The notes beneath the pieces are model-generated. The model made no database searches. It was not told the DNA's origin and saw nothing but the letters and a program-made list of their open reading frames with translations. From contig JBBMNZ010000001.1 of NCBI GenBank assembly GCA_037954325.1, positions 8,900,874 to 8,964,873 of the forward strand: a stretch of DNA of 64,000 nt. The letters are read 5' to 3'. This document shows, piece after piece, positions 12,330 to 25,010 of the stretch. The DNA is from Fistularia commersonii. Taxonomy: Eukaryota > Chordata > Actinopteri > Syngnathiformes > Fistulariidae. Both the position numbers and the translations under genes were made by a program. How positions within the stretch are numbered: the first letter of the stretch is position 1; every line of letters begins with the position of its first letter.

Positions 12330-13260
12330 CAACCACTTATGTGAGTCCAGGCAGCAGCAAAGACAGTGAAGCCCAGACCTGTTTCTCCCCAGCCACTTCA
12401 TCCAGCTCTGCCAAGGGAATCCCCAGGCCACCTTTTGCTGGCTAAGAGCAATGGTCTTGAATATGGAGTTGCTAATTTTCATCCTGGCTGCTTCACATTT
12501 GGCTACAAGCCAATCCAGGGAGAGTTGATGATATAATGAAGCCATTAGGAATAAATCATCTATAAGAAGCAGAAATCCTATCTTGAGGTCACCAAATCGC
12601 ATTCCCTCAACATCCCAACTAGATAGAAGTTCTGTCCATAAAGGTTTTGAACAGTATCATGACAAAGGGATGTCATGGCAGTAGTCCAACCCAACCAAAA
12701 ACTGATCGGAAGTACTGCCAGCAAAAAATACCAGGCTCTGGCACCAGTCCCACAGTAACAGAATGACTGGTTTTACGGAGTTCGATAGCTACTACTCCCC
12801 AGGCACCCCTTCACTGGAGTCCCTGAGGGACAGTTGAATGCTTTCTCCAAATCCACAAAACATATAAACTAGTTGCACATGTCCCTTGCATTCTCAAGGA
12901 CACTGCGGAGGATGTAGAGCTGATCCACTGATCCATGTGGAAAGAAAACCTCACTGCTCGCCTCTCTGGGACCCCAAAATAGACCAGGAATGTGATCCCT
13001 GTAGTTGGGACACATGCTCCGAATCCCCCTTTCTTCAAATGGGGGATCATCACCCCAATCTGCTAATCCAGAGCATTACCCCAGTGGCCAAACCTGATTT
13101 TTTTATGGTCGTGCCAACCAGGACAGCCCCACAACATCCAGAGCCTTGAGGAACTCCAAGTGGATCTCATCCACCCCTGGGGCCTTGCCACCGAGGAGCA
13201 TTCTAACCACCTCAACAACTCCAGACCTAGACATTGTGAAGCCCAGATCCTACTCTATGA
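12330..13260 (-). mobile_element. Rex3 (RTE clade) LINE fragment
   Basis: Minus-strand 12276-12602 reads MRFGDLKIGFLLLIDDLFLM, then LSLDWLVAKCEAARMKIS, matching the Rex3 RT block around the catalytic ADD motif, here decayed to IDD. Minus-strand 12811-13053 gives PHLKKGGFGACVPTTGITFL, the degraded fingers block. Both are separated by stops and indels. It lies antisense in the last neuroligin intron and is a truncated relative of the copy at 20.2-22.3 kb. Confidence 0.8.
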
Positions 13261-13289
13261 AATATAAATATATAAAAGGTATAAAGTTT

Positions 13290-13990
13290 AAAAAGAATTG
13301 TGAACACACCGGTGTCGGAAATCCTCTGATGTTTGTATTGCACTTAAGGAGATATTGGACACCCCTTCATTTATTGTTCTATTTAGAATGTTTATTGTGA
13401 TTATTTTGATTGCTGTTCAGTTCCTTAATGGCAGAGGGGGAGAAGATGAACAAGAATCTTGAAGTATGGAATCACCTGTACAGCCTTTCAGAGGCCAGAT
13501 TGGTGAAGTGGTGATTTCCAGGAGATTAGTTTTTTATTATGGTGTTGGCATGTATGCATTACAACCTGTAGATATCTTCAAGGGCAGGGAGGTGTGCGTT
13601 GGTGATGTTCTGTGCAGTATTGATGACACTCTGTAGTGCCCTCCTCTCACCCTTGGTGCAGCTTGCAAACCACACCAGGATGCTGTGGCAGAGGCTGCTT
13701 TCTACAGATCATCTGTAGAAAGACAGCAGCAGGTCCTGAGAGAAGTTGTCCTGAGAGATGTTGGCCGTGAAGCTGCAGGGTCCACTACCTCAAAGCGAGC
13801 AAAAAAATGGTTGAGCTCCACAGCCAGTGAGTGGTTGTTGCTGCTCCGGCACTGGATGCTGGATGCCCTTGTAGTTAGGGAGGTGTCAGCTGCCTGGCCA
13901 GATGCGCTGGAGGTCTCATTCATTGATGTGTCCCTCAGTCCGAAAACTGATTTTGCCTCGCCTGGTCCTTGCATCTCGTCCTCCTGTCTA
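13290..13990 (-). mobile_element. Rex1/CR1-group LINE fragment
   Basis: Minus-strand 13290-13690 reads as a LINE C-terminus (ALQSVINTAQNITNAHLPAL and downstream SERLYRQFHTSRF). Minus-strand 13702-13974 carries the pre-RT segment ELNHFFARFEV. The RT core between them is absent and the reading frames are broken. Antisense in the last neuroligin intron. Family assignment is by motif memory. Confidence 0.65.
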
Positions 13991-14219
13991 CAGGGATGCT
14001 ATCAATGCAGTGCTGTATGTATAATATGACAGTACTCTGCTACATCAGGATGTTGTAATAAATCCCATTGATTTCTTTCAAAACAGTTGATACGGCCAGA
14101 GTAAAAAATCAATACAATCAGCCACAGGGAGAACTGAGCCGCTGTGTAAATGTGCAACAACATCTTGACATTGACAAAATTCAAATCACATATTGATGTA
14201 TTCTCCTATTCTTTTTCAG

Positions 14220-14816
14220 ATCCCTTCAATAGAAGCTACAAACCGCACCCCAAAGACAAAAATGTTGGTAACCAAACACCCAAACCCCACTCCCAGTCCA
14301 ACAGAAACGCAGGATAGTCACAACCAGCCCCACCTTGTGGATCAGCGTGATTATTCAACAGAGTTGTCAGTTACAATTGCTGTGGGTGCCTCCCTGCTCT
14401 TCCTTAATATTCTAGCCTTCGCTGCTCTTTATTACAAGAAAGACAAGCGCCGACTTGATGTTCATAGCCGCTGCAGTCCTCAAAGGAATGCCGCTAACGA
14501 TCTTGCGCACACCCAGGAGGAAGAGATTATGTCTTTGCAAATGAAGCAGCACTCAGACCTGGACCAGGATTGCAGAGGGATGGATGATTCCTTGCACCCT
14601 CATGATGTGCTGCTGAGGACTACCTGCCCACCAGATTACACTTTGGCAATGAGGCGCTCACCGGACGACATCCCTCTCATGACACCAAACACCATATCCA
14701 TGATCCCAAGCAGCATGGGAGGGCTCACCGCAATTCACTCTTTTAACACCTTTTCCAGCGGTGGGCAGAATAACACCCTACCCCATCCACATTCACACTC
14801 CACCACTAGGGTATAA
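14220..14816 (+). CDS. nlgn1: Neuroligin last exon: stalk, TM helix, cytoplasmic tail
   Basis: The exon starts after CTTTTTCAG at 14219 in phase 0 and ends at TAA 14814-14816. It encodes a Thr/Pro/Asn-rich stalk (IPSIEATNRTPKTK), the invariant QRDYSTELSVTIAV segment, a TM helix VGASLLFLNILAFAALYY and stop-transfer KKDKRR. The tail has the gephyrin-binding PPDYTLAMRRSPDDIPLM motif and the PDZ ligand TTRV at the extreme C-terminus. SLQMK, YTLAMRR and NNTLPHPHSHSTTRV favour neuroligin-1 over 2, 3 and 4. The tail directs postsynaptic scaffolding. A small insertion-like GMDD/SSGG difference from the mammalian tail is visible. Confidence 0.95.
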   Translation: MPSIEATNRTPKTKMLVTKHPNPTPSPTETQDSHNQPHLVDQRDYSTELSVTIAVGASLLFLNILAFAALYYKKDKRRLDVHSRCSPQRNAANDLAHTQEEEIMSLQMKQHSDLDQDCRGMDDSLHPHDVLLRTTCPPDYTLAMRRSPDDIPLMTPNTISMIPSSMGGLTAIHSFNTFSSGGQNNTLPHPHSHSTTRV

Positions 14817-17800
14817 CCCTATGGATGAACCGACACAGGCAGGACTCTTATGGCTACAGCAAATGCCTTTACTAATGCAGTGACTCACGGCCATCATGAC
14901 ATACAATAATATGTCAGGAGATAAATGGCAGCCTGGAGTATGCTGGATTGATTGGGATTGTACAACACCATGTTCAGAAATATATTTAAGTGATATATGA
15001 GGGGAAAGGGAAGTAGAATAATTCTGTTTTACCACAAAAGAAAAAGATAAAGGTAAAATAATAATAATGATTATATATATATATATTTTTTTTTTTTAAT
15101 TAAGAAAGAAATGCAAAATAAGGAGATGAAGAAAAAACATCCTCCCAGCAGAGTGAAGATTTTCTCTTTTTCGGCCTATGATTTATTTTGTTCTGATTTT
15201 ACAGCCAAAAAGAATCTATCTGGCCACAATCATGGCTTTCTGGACAGATATTATAACCCGAAAGGAGAAGAGAGTATTCAGACACAGCTGAGAAAAGGGG
15301 GGCATTTTTTAAAAAGATGAAAACATGTTATTTTCCTGTGGGTTTACACTACAGACACCCACTATTATTGGGTGCACAGTAGATAATAAGCGAAACAAGT
15401 TAGGAATGTGTCAACCTCATCAATGGAAACAATGTAAGATAAGACAGTTGTTGAACAGGGTAGAAGAATGATGGAACATTTGAAGAAAGCTTGTATGCAC
15501 AACTGAAACTTTTTGAGAAAAATGTGTCATTGATACTTTTCATCAATTATTTTTGAGGATCATGAGCAGTTTTATTGTATAGAAACTATTTACATATACA
15601 GATCTGTACATTAAGCACCAAGGTTTTTCAAACCCTCTTCTGCTGGTGTGTTAGAGGGAGAGTTTATATTGTATATCTGCTAGCAAGATGGATACTTGCT
15701 GTGAGTTCCAACTTCAACACAGAGCTTGACGACAGAAGGATAATTGGATGTTAGCACGACGCGCATGACAATTTACCTGCTTGATGGCTGCTCTGCTGAT
15801 TATGTCATTGTTAAGGCTCATTTTCACCTTCTCCTTTGCATTGGGGCTATTTCAGTCCTGACTGGATTACAACAAACACCCCCCTCTGCCCCATGGGACC
15901 ATTGGAAGTGAAGTCCTCGGCTGTGGATGGTATGGGGACAAAGAGAGGAGAGGCTGGGAAATGGTAAACTTTCTTGCATTAAATATTATAGCTTGAGTGG
16001 AGCTGGGTAAATGAGGACTTGTTTGTACTATATGTTGGTACTACTTTTTGATAGTGGTTAAATGTCATTACAATGTATCAGTCAAAATCATTGTACCTTC
16101 AGTTGAGATCAGTGTTCTTTGGTATTCTACCTATTGGACCATGTTGTTGCAGTGAGGGGATTACTTGCGTTTTTTTGTCAATTTCATTTTTTTTTTTCTT
16201 CAACTGAGAATTTTGTTGTCATATTGATCACAATGCAATGCCAAAAATGGAAGGTGCCTGTGGTCAAGGTAATTCTGTGTTATGTATTATTATTATTATT
16301 AATAATAATAATAATAATGAATACATAAGGACAAAAATAAAAGATACATTCAAAGTGGAAGGCAAAAGAAGAGCAAGAGTTGATCGCACAGAATGGAATT
16401 CTGTTTTGGCCATAAGGTGAAGGGTTGGGAATTGATTACCAGGGTAAATCCATGGTATATTGGTTTGTCTGTCAAGCCCATGATGATTCTTTATCAGTTT
16501 TGTTAGCAAATTGTATTTCTTAACCCATTCCATACAATGTATTTTTCATCATATACATTGTCATCATCAAACATTTCCTGGGATTTTAAGGCCATGTGTG
16601 TTACATAATATTTCATAACATTAGGGTTGCCAGATTGTATCGACATCACAATCAATCATGTTGTATCTTTCTTCATAAAATTAAGACAAGATTTGGCTCA
16701 TGCTTCCTACCTCTGTGATTCTTTGTGGTTGACCACAGCTTGTTTGAGTAGCATAATTATTTTGAAACAAACAAATTTGACTGAAGGAAAAAAATAACAT
16801 GAGCATTGGAGGCAACATGTTCAGGGGTTCAGATTGTTATAATTCTCTTAGATCAAGTAGTGTGTTGCCAATTCACAAGTTGTGGAGTTACTAAAGAGGT
16901 ACACTGTCTGAAAGAGAAGGAAATATATAATTTGATGTCCATTGTAAGTCCTCTTTAGCTCAATTAGTGGAGCTACCACTTCTCATTTTGACTCAAGTCT
17001 TTTTTCCTCTGGACCTTCTCTATTCAACTATCTTATATTCTGACCTCAGCAAAGAACTTACCACTCACTTTCCCATGTTTACCATCTCTTGGTAGGCCAT
17101 TGCTAGTGTTGTAAGGTCAGTCATAGAACAAAACTGGCTGGGGCTGGAATAGAATATTTCAAAGATCAAAGTCATACAGAGATGAATACCAAGTAATTTG
17201 TATGCTTGGGATTCAAATGTGTATGCTGGGTCATAGACATCATTCAGCAAGCAGAACACGTTATCTCTTTGTTTAATCTATACTGATGTGCAGGTTTTTG
17301 AAGTCCTCCTTTGCTATTATATATTCTACTGTTTAAGGCCAACTCACAGGCACTGTCCAGTCATTCAAACAGGAGTGTAGACTTATTTTACTCAGTAAAA
17401 CATTGTGGTACAAGGGAAACATGAGCATTACATTCAACTTTGTCATGGGGTTGCCTTTAGGGATGGGACTTAAACTGAATAAACTAATTTCATCTGTTTG
17501 TTCCTACTTGTCTCTCTGACTTAAATTACTTTAAGGAACAATTTGGGATCTGTTACCATATGTTAACTTTATGTGCAAGAGACATTTTACACGGAAAGAA
17601 TATTGGATCTGGGCAACAAATAACTGAAAGATCTTCACTAAGGAAAATATTCAGACAATGCATATATCAGCAAACGCCCAACACAACCATTCCAAGACCC
17701 ATCAACCTTTTTTTTTTAATTGTATTTCTTTTATTTTATTAGCGAGGTCTTTTTTCATTACCTTAATTCTGCTAAATTCTGCATGTGCATGTACAAGCAG

Positions 17801-18244
17801 CACAGCTTTGTTTTTTTTTCTTTCTCAGAAAATAAAAACAAATATCACAAGATTGAAATTGAAACATATGAAACAGAGGGTGTTAGATTTTGACTGTAAA
17901 TGCAAAAAACACGATAAGCATAAAGTCCAAGACCTCTTTTCTTAATATTTAGTAAAAACAAACAAAAGAAACTGACAGATTATGGCTGCGAATCATTCAG
18001 AACCCTCACTTAAAATAAAATACATCATATACATACATGTATAACAATATAAAATAAATAATATCTTCCATAATATTAACATATAAGGACAAAATGGTGA
18101 GCCCACTACCAGACTATCATTCTTGAGCTTGTAACATCAAATCGCAATAGTTGTATTGGCACCCAAACATCCCAAACACAGTGCAGGCCAAGATATCTTA
18201 ATAACTCACACTGAAATTATCCTCACAATGTATTTTGACCGAGA
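14817..18244 (+). other. Probable long neuroligin 3' UTR and flank
   Basis: About 3.4 kb without recognisable transposons, unlike everything to its right. It has AT-rich stretches, a TATATA/T run near 15073-15098 and possible AATAAA signals (for example near 16337, 17830 and 18016). Lack of repeats and position directly after the stop suggest UTR, but the true cleavage site cannot be chosen from sequence alone. Confidence 0.55.
16285..16319. repeat. ATT/AAT microsatellite palindrome
   Basis: A run of ATT repeats passes directly into AAT repeats, making a self-complementary microsatellite that can fold back on itself. It lies within the presumed 3' UTR. Confidence 0.9.
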
Positions 18245-20090
18245 TTGATTAATATTTTCGAGAGACACCGAGAAAACATTTTTCTAAAACTGCTCTTCTC
18301 CTTTCGGCTTTTCCCGTCAGGGTTCGCCACAGTGAATCAACCATCTCCATCTAACCCTATTCTCTGTATCCTCCTCTCTCACACAAACTACCTTCATATC
18401 CTCTCTCACTACGTCCATAAATCTTCTCCCTGGTCTTCATCGAGACCTCCTGCCTGGCAACTCCAATTCCAGCATCCGTCTACCAATATACCGTATTTTC
18501 CGGACTATAAGTCGCGTTTTTTTTCATAGTTTTGTCGGGGGTGCGACTTATACCCTGGAGCGACTTATGTGTGAAATAATGGAGCTATTTTGCTCTGGTG
18601 TGTGTGTGTCTGTGTCTGCGTGTGTCTTTAATATAACAACGATTGTCACACACACATGCCAACCAATCAAAATTCAGCGGGGGCAGGTCATGGCAAAAGT
18701 GCAGTGTGAAAAAGAAGCTACCACCAACTTCTGTACCTATTAAAATTGATAATTTCAACATTCGCACTAACATATAAAAACGACTGAGAAGGGCTGAACA
18801 AAAATGGCACCGAAAAGAAAATCATATTCTGCAGGTTACAAGCCGGGAGTAGTGAAATATGCAGCCGGAAATGGCAGCAGAGAGAAAGTTTGAAGTTGCT
18901 GAGAAACTTGTAAGGGACTGGCGAAAAGCAGAGGTTACTCTTACTGAAATGAAGAAACTATAAAAGCTAATTGCGGGCTAAAAGCTAGCTGGCCACGGCT
19001 AGAGGAATGAGTTCACACTTGGGTGCTTGAACAATGTGCTACCGGGAGAGGCTTGTGAACAGTACAGTTGCATCTGCCAAGAAGATGAATATAAATGACT
19101 TTGCGGGAGGACCTTCCTGGTGTTACCGCTTCATGCAATGCAATTGCCTCTCTATCAGAGCAAGGACGCCATTGTGTCGAGATCCAAAAATGCTGGAATA
19201 ATTGGAACTGCAAGTGACGATGACTCTGACGTAAGAGACGTAACGGTAGATGAGGAAGCGGCTCACTGTCTACCTTCAGGGTTGGCGGAGTTGTTCAGAA
19301 GTGACACCAAAGAAGAAAATTTCGTTGGATTTAGTGATTAAGAGTGACACAGATTGTTTTGTTGTAGCATGTGCTATATGCTATCGTTATTTGAATGACT
19401 TTTACCGTAATATGTTACGTTAACATAGCCTACCAGGCACGTTCTCAGTTCGTTGTTTATGCGTCAAATAGGCTGTACTTGTTCAGCCTGTTTTCCTCTA
19501 TTCTATTTTCATTTTAAATTGCCTTTCAAGACGAAATGTCTATTCTTGGTGTTGGATTTTATTAAATAAATCCCCCCCCCAAACAATGCGACCTTTACTC
19601 CAGTGCGACTTATATATGTTTTTTCCTTCTTTATTACCCATTTTATGGCTGGTGCGACTTGTACCCCGGAGCGACGTATAGTCCGGAAAATACGGTATTC
19701 ACTGTCCCTCCTTGATACATGACTGAACCATCTCTGTCAGGCTTCTCTGACCTTTTCTCCAAAACATCTATCATGTGCTGTTCCTCTGATAGACTAATTC
19801 CTGATCCTAGCCATCCTCGTCACTCTCAAAGAGAACCTCAGCATTTTGCACGTTGCACCAGTCTAACATACTTCTCTGCTCCTCCAGACTTCATCATAGA
19901 ATACCAGAGTTTTTCTCTTGGCACTCTGTCTTGTGCTTTTTCTAGGTCTACAAAAGTGCAATGTGGCTCCCTCTCGCCTTCTTGGTACTTCTCTATTAGC
20001 ATTCTCAAACCATCTCTAGTAATCTTTGGCATGAAGCCATACTGGTGTTCACCAATTCTGACTGCTTGTGTAATCCTCACTCAATGTTAT
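18245..20090 (-). mobile_element. RTE-type LINE, internally deleted and split by pogo
   Basis: Minus-strand 19838-20080 gives an RT segment (HQYGFMPKITRDGLRMLIEK, then HCTFVDLEKAQDRVPREKLW). Directly after it the frame jumps to the C-terminal region at 19700-19840 (RFSLRVTRM-like), skipping the catalytic palm. The very C-terminus (RRFMDVVREDMKVVCVREED, WRWLIHCGEP-like) continues at 18300-18470. Between 18490 and 19696 a pogo-type transposon interrupts it. Flanks of the insertion read as one contiguous LINE once the transposon is ignored. The clade is the common fish RTE with DIPVEVW and FVDLEKAYDRVP motifs. Confidence 0.8.
18491..19695 (+). mobile_element. Non-autonomous pogo-type (Tc1/mariner superfamily) transposon, copy 1
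   Basis: Inverted termini CCGTATTTTCCGGACTATA (18491 on) and its reverse complement (ending 19695) are each flanked by TA, the Tc1/mariner-superfamily target duplication. Inside, 18804 onward reads MAPKRKSYSAGYKPG, the N-terminal helix-turn-helix of pogo/CENPB-type transposases, soon broken by a stop. About 19085-19170 reads MNINDFAGGPSWCYRFMQ, the second DNA-binding domain. 19190-19341 encodes an acidic C-terminus (SDDDSDVRDVTVDEEAAH to FVGFSD). The DDE catalytic core is deleted, so any mobility would need transposase in trans. Related to copy 2 at 55993-58747. Confidence 0.88.
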
Positions 20091-20249
20091 GTTTGATGAA
20101 AGTAAGAGAATTCAAAGATGATGGATGTGGTACTAAAAACACTCATTGAGGTGTAAATTTTCCACATAATGGATTGATCTGTACATGCTATAATATGTGG
20201 CCTGCATTTTAACACTGTACCCAATTAGCCTCTCTACATAGGGTTACTT

Positions 20250-22258
20250 TTCATCCATCCATCCATCTTCAACCGTTTCACAGTCGGGTCGTGGGGACGG
20301 CAACTGGAGCAGTGAGTCCCAGACCCCCCTCTCCCCTGCCGCATGGTCCAACTCGTCTGGTGGGACCCCAAGATGTTCCTAAGCAAGTCAAGAGACATGG
20401 CCTCTCCAGTGTGTCCTGGGTCTTCCCCATGGCCTCCCTCCAGATGGACATGCCTGGAATACCTCCCCCAGGAGCCTTCCAGAAGGCATCCTGAACAGAT
20501 GCCTGAGCCACCTCATCTGACTCCTCTCTATGCGGAGGAGCAGCGACTTGACTCCAAGCTCCTCCAGGATGACCAAAATTCTCACTCTATCTCGAAGGGA
20601 GACCCTGCGGAGAAAACTCATTCAGCCGCTTGTATCCGTGATCTCATTGTTTCGGTCACTTTCCACAGCTTATACCCAAAGATGAGGGTAGGAACGCAGA
20701 TCAACCGCTAAAATGAGGGCTTTGCCTTCTGGCTCAGCTCCCTCTTCACCATGACTGACCGGTACAGAGTCCACATCACTGCAGACGCTGCATCGATCCA
20801 CCTGTCCATCTTCCGCTCCATCCTTTCCTCACTCATGAGCAATGCCCAGAGATAACTCCTCCACTGTGGGCAGGACCTCTTCCCCGACCTGGAGTGGGCA
20901 CCTGTTTCCAGTCGAGCACCCTGGTCTCAGATTTAGAAGTGCTTATCCTCATCCCAGCTGCTTCACACTTGGCTGCGAACCACTCCAGTGAGAGCTGGAG
21001 ATCATGGCCTGATGAAGCCAAGAGAACCACATCATCCGTGAAAAGCAGAGACACGATTCTGTGGCCATCAACCCAGATCCCCTCGACACCCTGACTGCGG
21101 CTAGAAATTTTGTCCATAAAAGTTATGATCAGAATCAGTGACAAAGGGCAGCCCTGGCAGAGTCAACTGTCACCGGAAACGGGTCCGACTTACGACTGGC
21201 AATGCAAACCAAGCTCTAACACCCATCATACAGGGATCAAACAGCCCGTATAATGGGATTCGGTACCGCATACTTCTGGAGCACCGCCCACAGGATTGCC
21301 CATGGGACACTGTCAAATGCCTTTTCCAGATCCACAAAACACGTTGACTGGTTGGGCAAACTCCCATGCCCCTCAAGGACCCTGCTGAGGGTATAAAGCT
21401 GGTCCATGCTTCCTCATGAGAGGGCATTTTGACATGATTGAGGAGATCTCAATTTGAGATGAGCAGCACCCCATTCCCACTGTACACAGTGTTAATGGAG
21501 CACTGATTCCAACTCCTGAGCTGTCACATGGTGGACCAGAATCTACTCAACACCCACTGGAAGTAGTTCTCCATGTTTTCCCTGAACTCCTCCCACACCT
21601 GAGTTTTGGCCACAGCAACCACCAAAACCACATGCTGCTTGTGCTGCCGGGACTTGTCAGCTGCCTCTGGAGCTCAAAGAGGCAAGAAAGGCCTGATCGA
21701 ACTCCTTCTTCAGCTTGACGGCATCCCTCACCGCTGGAGTCCACCAATATGTTCGAGGATCCCCACCTTGACAGGCGCTGACCAGCTTACAACCACAGCT
21801 CCAGTCTGCCAGCTCGACAATGGAAGCATGGAACATGGCCCATTCAAAATCGCTGTCTCACACTTCCCTCAGGACATGGTCGTAGTTCTGCCAGAGGTTG
21901 GAATTGAAACTCCCTCTGACAAGGGACTCTGCCAGATGTTTGCAGCAGACCCTCACATTACATATGGGTCTACCAGGTCTGTCCTACATCCTCCCCCACC
22001 ATCGGAGCCATATCACCAGCAGGTGGTGATCAGTTGACAGTTCCGCCCTTCTCTTAACCCAAGCGTCCAGGACATGCAGCTGCAAGTCCAACGAAGTGAC
22101 CACAAGGTTGATCAAAGAACTGTGGCCTAAGGTGCGTTTGTGCCAACTGCACTCATGGACACCTTTATGCCCAAGCATGGTGTTTGTGATGGACAATCCA
22201 AGCACAGAAGTCCAATAACAAAACACTGCTCAGGTTCAGATCAGGTTCAGATCGTGGA
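20250..22258 (-). mobile_element. Rex3 (RTE clade) LINE copy
   Basis: Minus-strand blocks in order: 21547-21747 and neighbours (pre-RT), 21170-21427 (degraded LEKAFDRVP region), 20833-21144 (IITFMDKISSRSQGVEGI; LLFTDDVVLLASSGHDLQ; KCEAAGMRISTSKSE) and 20388-20621 (MSFLRRVSLRDRVRI; RSQMRWLRHLFRMPSG; GRPWGRPRTHWR). The plus strand at 21136-21156 closely matches the Rex3 forward primer site used in fish cytogenetics (AAAGGGCAGCCCTG core, from memory). The catalytic ADD is changed to TDD and the frames are broken. The endonuclease part is missing, so it is 5' truncated. Confidence 0.88.
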
Positions 22259-25010
22259 GGAGGGGGGCATTCCTCTCACTCATGCCCTTCCAAGTCACAC
22301 TGTCATTGCCTACTTGACTGCTGGCATCGCTGGTCTCACCACTGTCTTGTACACCTTCCCTTTCATTCCGGTTAATAGCCGTCTGTCAAATAGTACCCCT
22401 GACATTTCTCTCCACCCATTCCAACCTGCTTAAACCTGTCTCTTCACCTTTTTTCACAATTTCCGCTGCTCTGGACTGTTGACCCCAAGTACTCCATCTT
22501 CTTGATCTTCACTCCCTGTAGCCTCATTGCTACGCCCAGGTTCCTCTTATTCACACACATATACTGTGTCTTTCTGCAACTAACCTTCATCACTCTCCTT
22601 TCCAACGCATGCATCCACCTCTCTAGATTTCCCTCTACCTGTTGCCTTCCTCACTTCACTCTTACTAATTTCTGCTACTCTGTGGTCTGCAATAGTCACC
22701 TCTTCTAGCCTTGCCTCTCTTTCATTTCCCCCATTCATCAGCTCTTCAAAGTACTCTTTCCATCTTCCCATTACTCTTCTAGCATCTGTCAATACATTTC
22801 CCTCTCTATCCTTAATCACCCAGACTTGTTGCACATCCTTTCCATCATTATCTCTCTGTTTCGCCAACCTGTATAGATCATTCTCACCCTCCTTACTATC
22901 CAACCGAGCATACAAGTCATCGTACACCCTGTGTTTTGCCTTTGCTACCTCTATCTTTACCTTACGTTGTATGGCCCTGTACTCCTGTCTGTTCTCTTCA
23001 GTCCTATTAGTATCCCACTTCTCTGTATGTGCTCCTGCACTTCCTCATTCCACCACCAAGTCTCCTTATCTACTTTCCTTCCAGATGACACACCAAGTAC
23101 TCTTCTACCTGTATCCCTGATAACAGTAGCTGTTGTTGCCCAATCATCTGGAACCTCACCCTGACCACCCAGACCCTTTCACAACTCCTCCCTGAAAACC
23201 ATGCGACACTCCTCCATTTCAGCTTCCACCACTTTGTCCTCTGCGCTGCCTTTGTCCTGCACTAGTCTAACATACTTCTCTGTCATTCTAGACTTCCTCA
23301 TACAATGCCAGAGTTCCTCTTGTTGCACTCTGTCAAATGCTTTTTCTATGTCTACAAAACACAATACAGCCCCCTCTGGCCTTCTCTGTGCTTCTCTATT
23401 AGCATTTTCAAAGCAAATACTGCATCTGTAGCACTTTCTAGGCATGAAGACAATCTCCTGTTCCCACATGCTGCTCTCAGTGTAATTTGCAATACTCTAT
23501 CTCATAACTTCATTGTGTTATACGTTATACCTCTATAGTTGCCGCAGTTCTGCGCATCCCCTTTATTCTTAAAAATGGGCTCCATCACACCTCGTCTCCA
23601 TTCTTCATGCATCTTCTCACTCTACGATCTTGTTTAATAATCTAGTCAGAAACTCTTCCGCCTCCTCTACAAGACAATTCCATACCTCCACAGGTATATC
23701 ATCAGGACCATCTGCTTTTCCACCCTTCATCCTCTTCAATGCCTTCCTCACTTCACTTTTACCTATCTCTGCTACTATGTGGTCTACAATAGTTACCTCC
23801 TCTAGCCCCCCGTCTTTCTTTTTCCACATTCATCAGTGCTTCAAAGTACTCTTTACATTATCCCATCACTCTTTTAGCATCTGTCAATACATTTCCCTCT
23901 CTATCCTTAATTACCTGGACCTGTTTTACGTCCTTTCCATCTTTATCTCTGTTTCACCAACCTGGATAGATCATTCTCTCCCTCCTTACTGTCCAACAAG
24001 TCATCGTACGTCCGTTGTTTTTCTTTCCTCCCTCTATCTTTACTTTACACTGTATATCCCTGTACTTTCTGTACCGTCGGTTCTCTTCAGACCTCACAGT
24101 GTCTACTGCAAGATGTAGTCGACCTCCGTGCTTCTACCTCCGCTCATATAAGTTACCCTCCTGTGTCCACTACAGCCATTTCCATCCTTTATGCAGAGTC
24201 TACCACCATCTGTCCCTCTGCGCCCCTATCCTGTATACCAAATCTGCCCATCACTTCTTCATCCCCCCTGTTGCAACATGCTCATTGAAGTCTGCACCTA
24301 TTACCACTCTCTCAACTCTTGGGATATTCTGCAGTACTTCATCTATCTCATTCCAAAACGTCTCCTTCTCTTCAAACTCACATCCCACCAGCAAAGCATA
24401 GTCTTTTACAACATTGAGCATCCTATTTTCAATTTCGAGTTTCAGACTCATAAGTCTAAGTCTAAGTCTGACATTCTTTTCACCTCCAGAACATTGCTAA
24501 CAAAGTCCTCCTTCAAGATAACTCTTACTCCATTTCTCTTTCTGTCAGTACCATGATAGTTCAACTTAAAGACTTTTCCTAAACTTCTAGCCTTACTAAC
24601 TCTCCACCTGGTCTCCTGGAGACAAAGTATATCCATGTTCCTTCTCTGTATCATGTGAACCAACTCTCTCCCTTTTCCTGTCATTGGCCCGATATTCAAA
24701 GTATCGACTTTCAATCCCAGACTCTTGCCTTTTCTCTTCTCTCTGTACTTCTGAACACGCCTTCCTCCTCTCCTTTTTTAACCTACAGTAGCCCAATTTC
24801 CATTGGCACCCTGTAGGTCATCAGTACCAATGGCGGTCGTTGTTAACCTGGGCCTTGAACGATCCGGTATGTGATTATTAGGTTTGATTCACATCTTGGG
24901 TTTTGGCAAAGGTTTTCCGCCGGATTCCCTTCCTGACACAACCTTCTGCATTTACCCAGGCTTGGGACCGGCTCAGGGACACACCAGCCAGTACCGCCCT
25001 GAGGCTGCAT
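22259..25010 (-). mobile_element. RTE-type LINE, near full-length at 5' end but internally decayed
   Basis: Read on the minus strand from the right. The 24840-25010 block resembles the 5' UTR typical of this family. 24448-24714 is the AP-endonuclease N-terminus (LNIGPMTGKGRELVHMIQRR, NMDILCLQETRW), and 24251-24451 continues it (VVIGADFNEHVATGGM). 23617-23829 holds VRKALKRMKGGKADGPDDIP. 23179-23469 holds CFVDIEKAFDRVQQEELW. The order then restarts: 22580-22927 again carries YRLAKQRDNDGKDVQQVW and KEYFEELMNGGNEREARLEE, so two partial copies seem to be fused head-to-tail. All frames are interrupted. It directly abuts the Rex3 copy. Confidence 0.82.
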
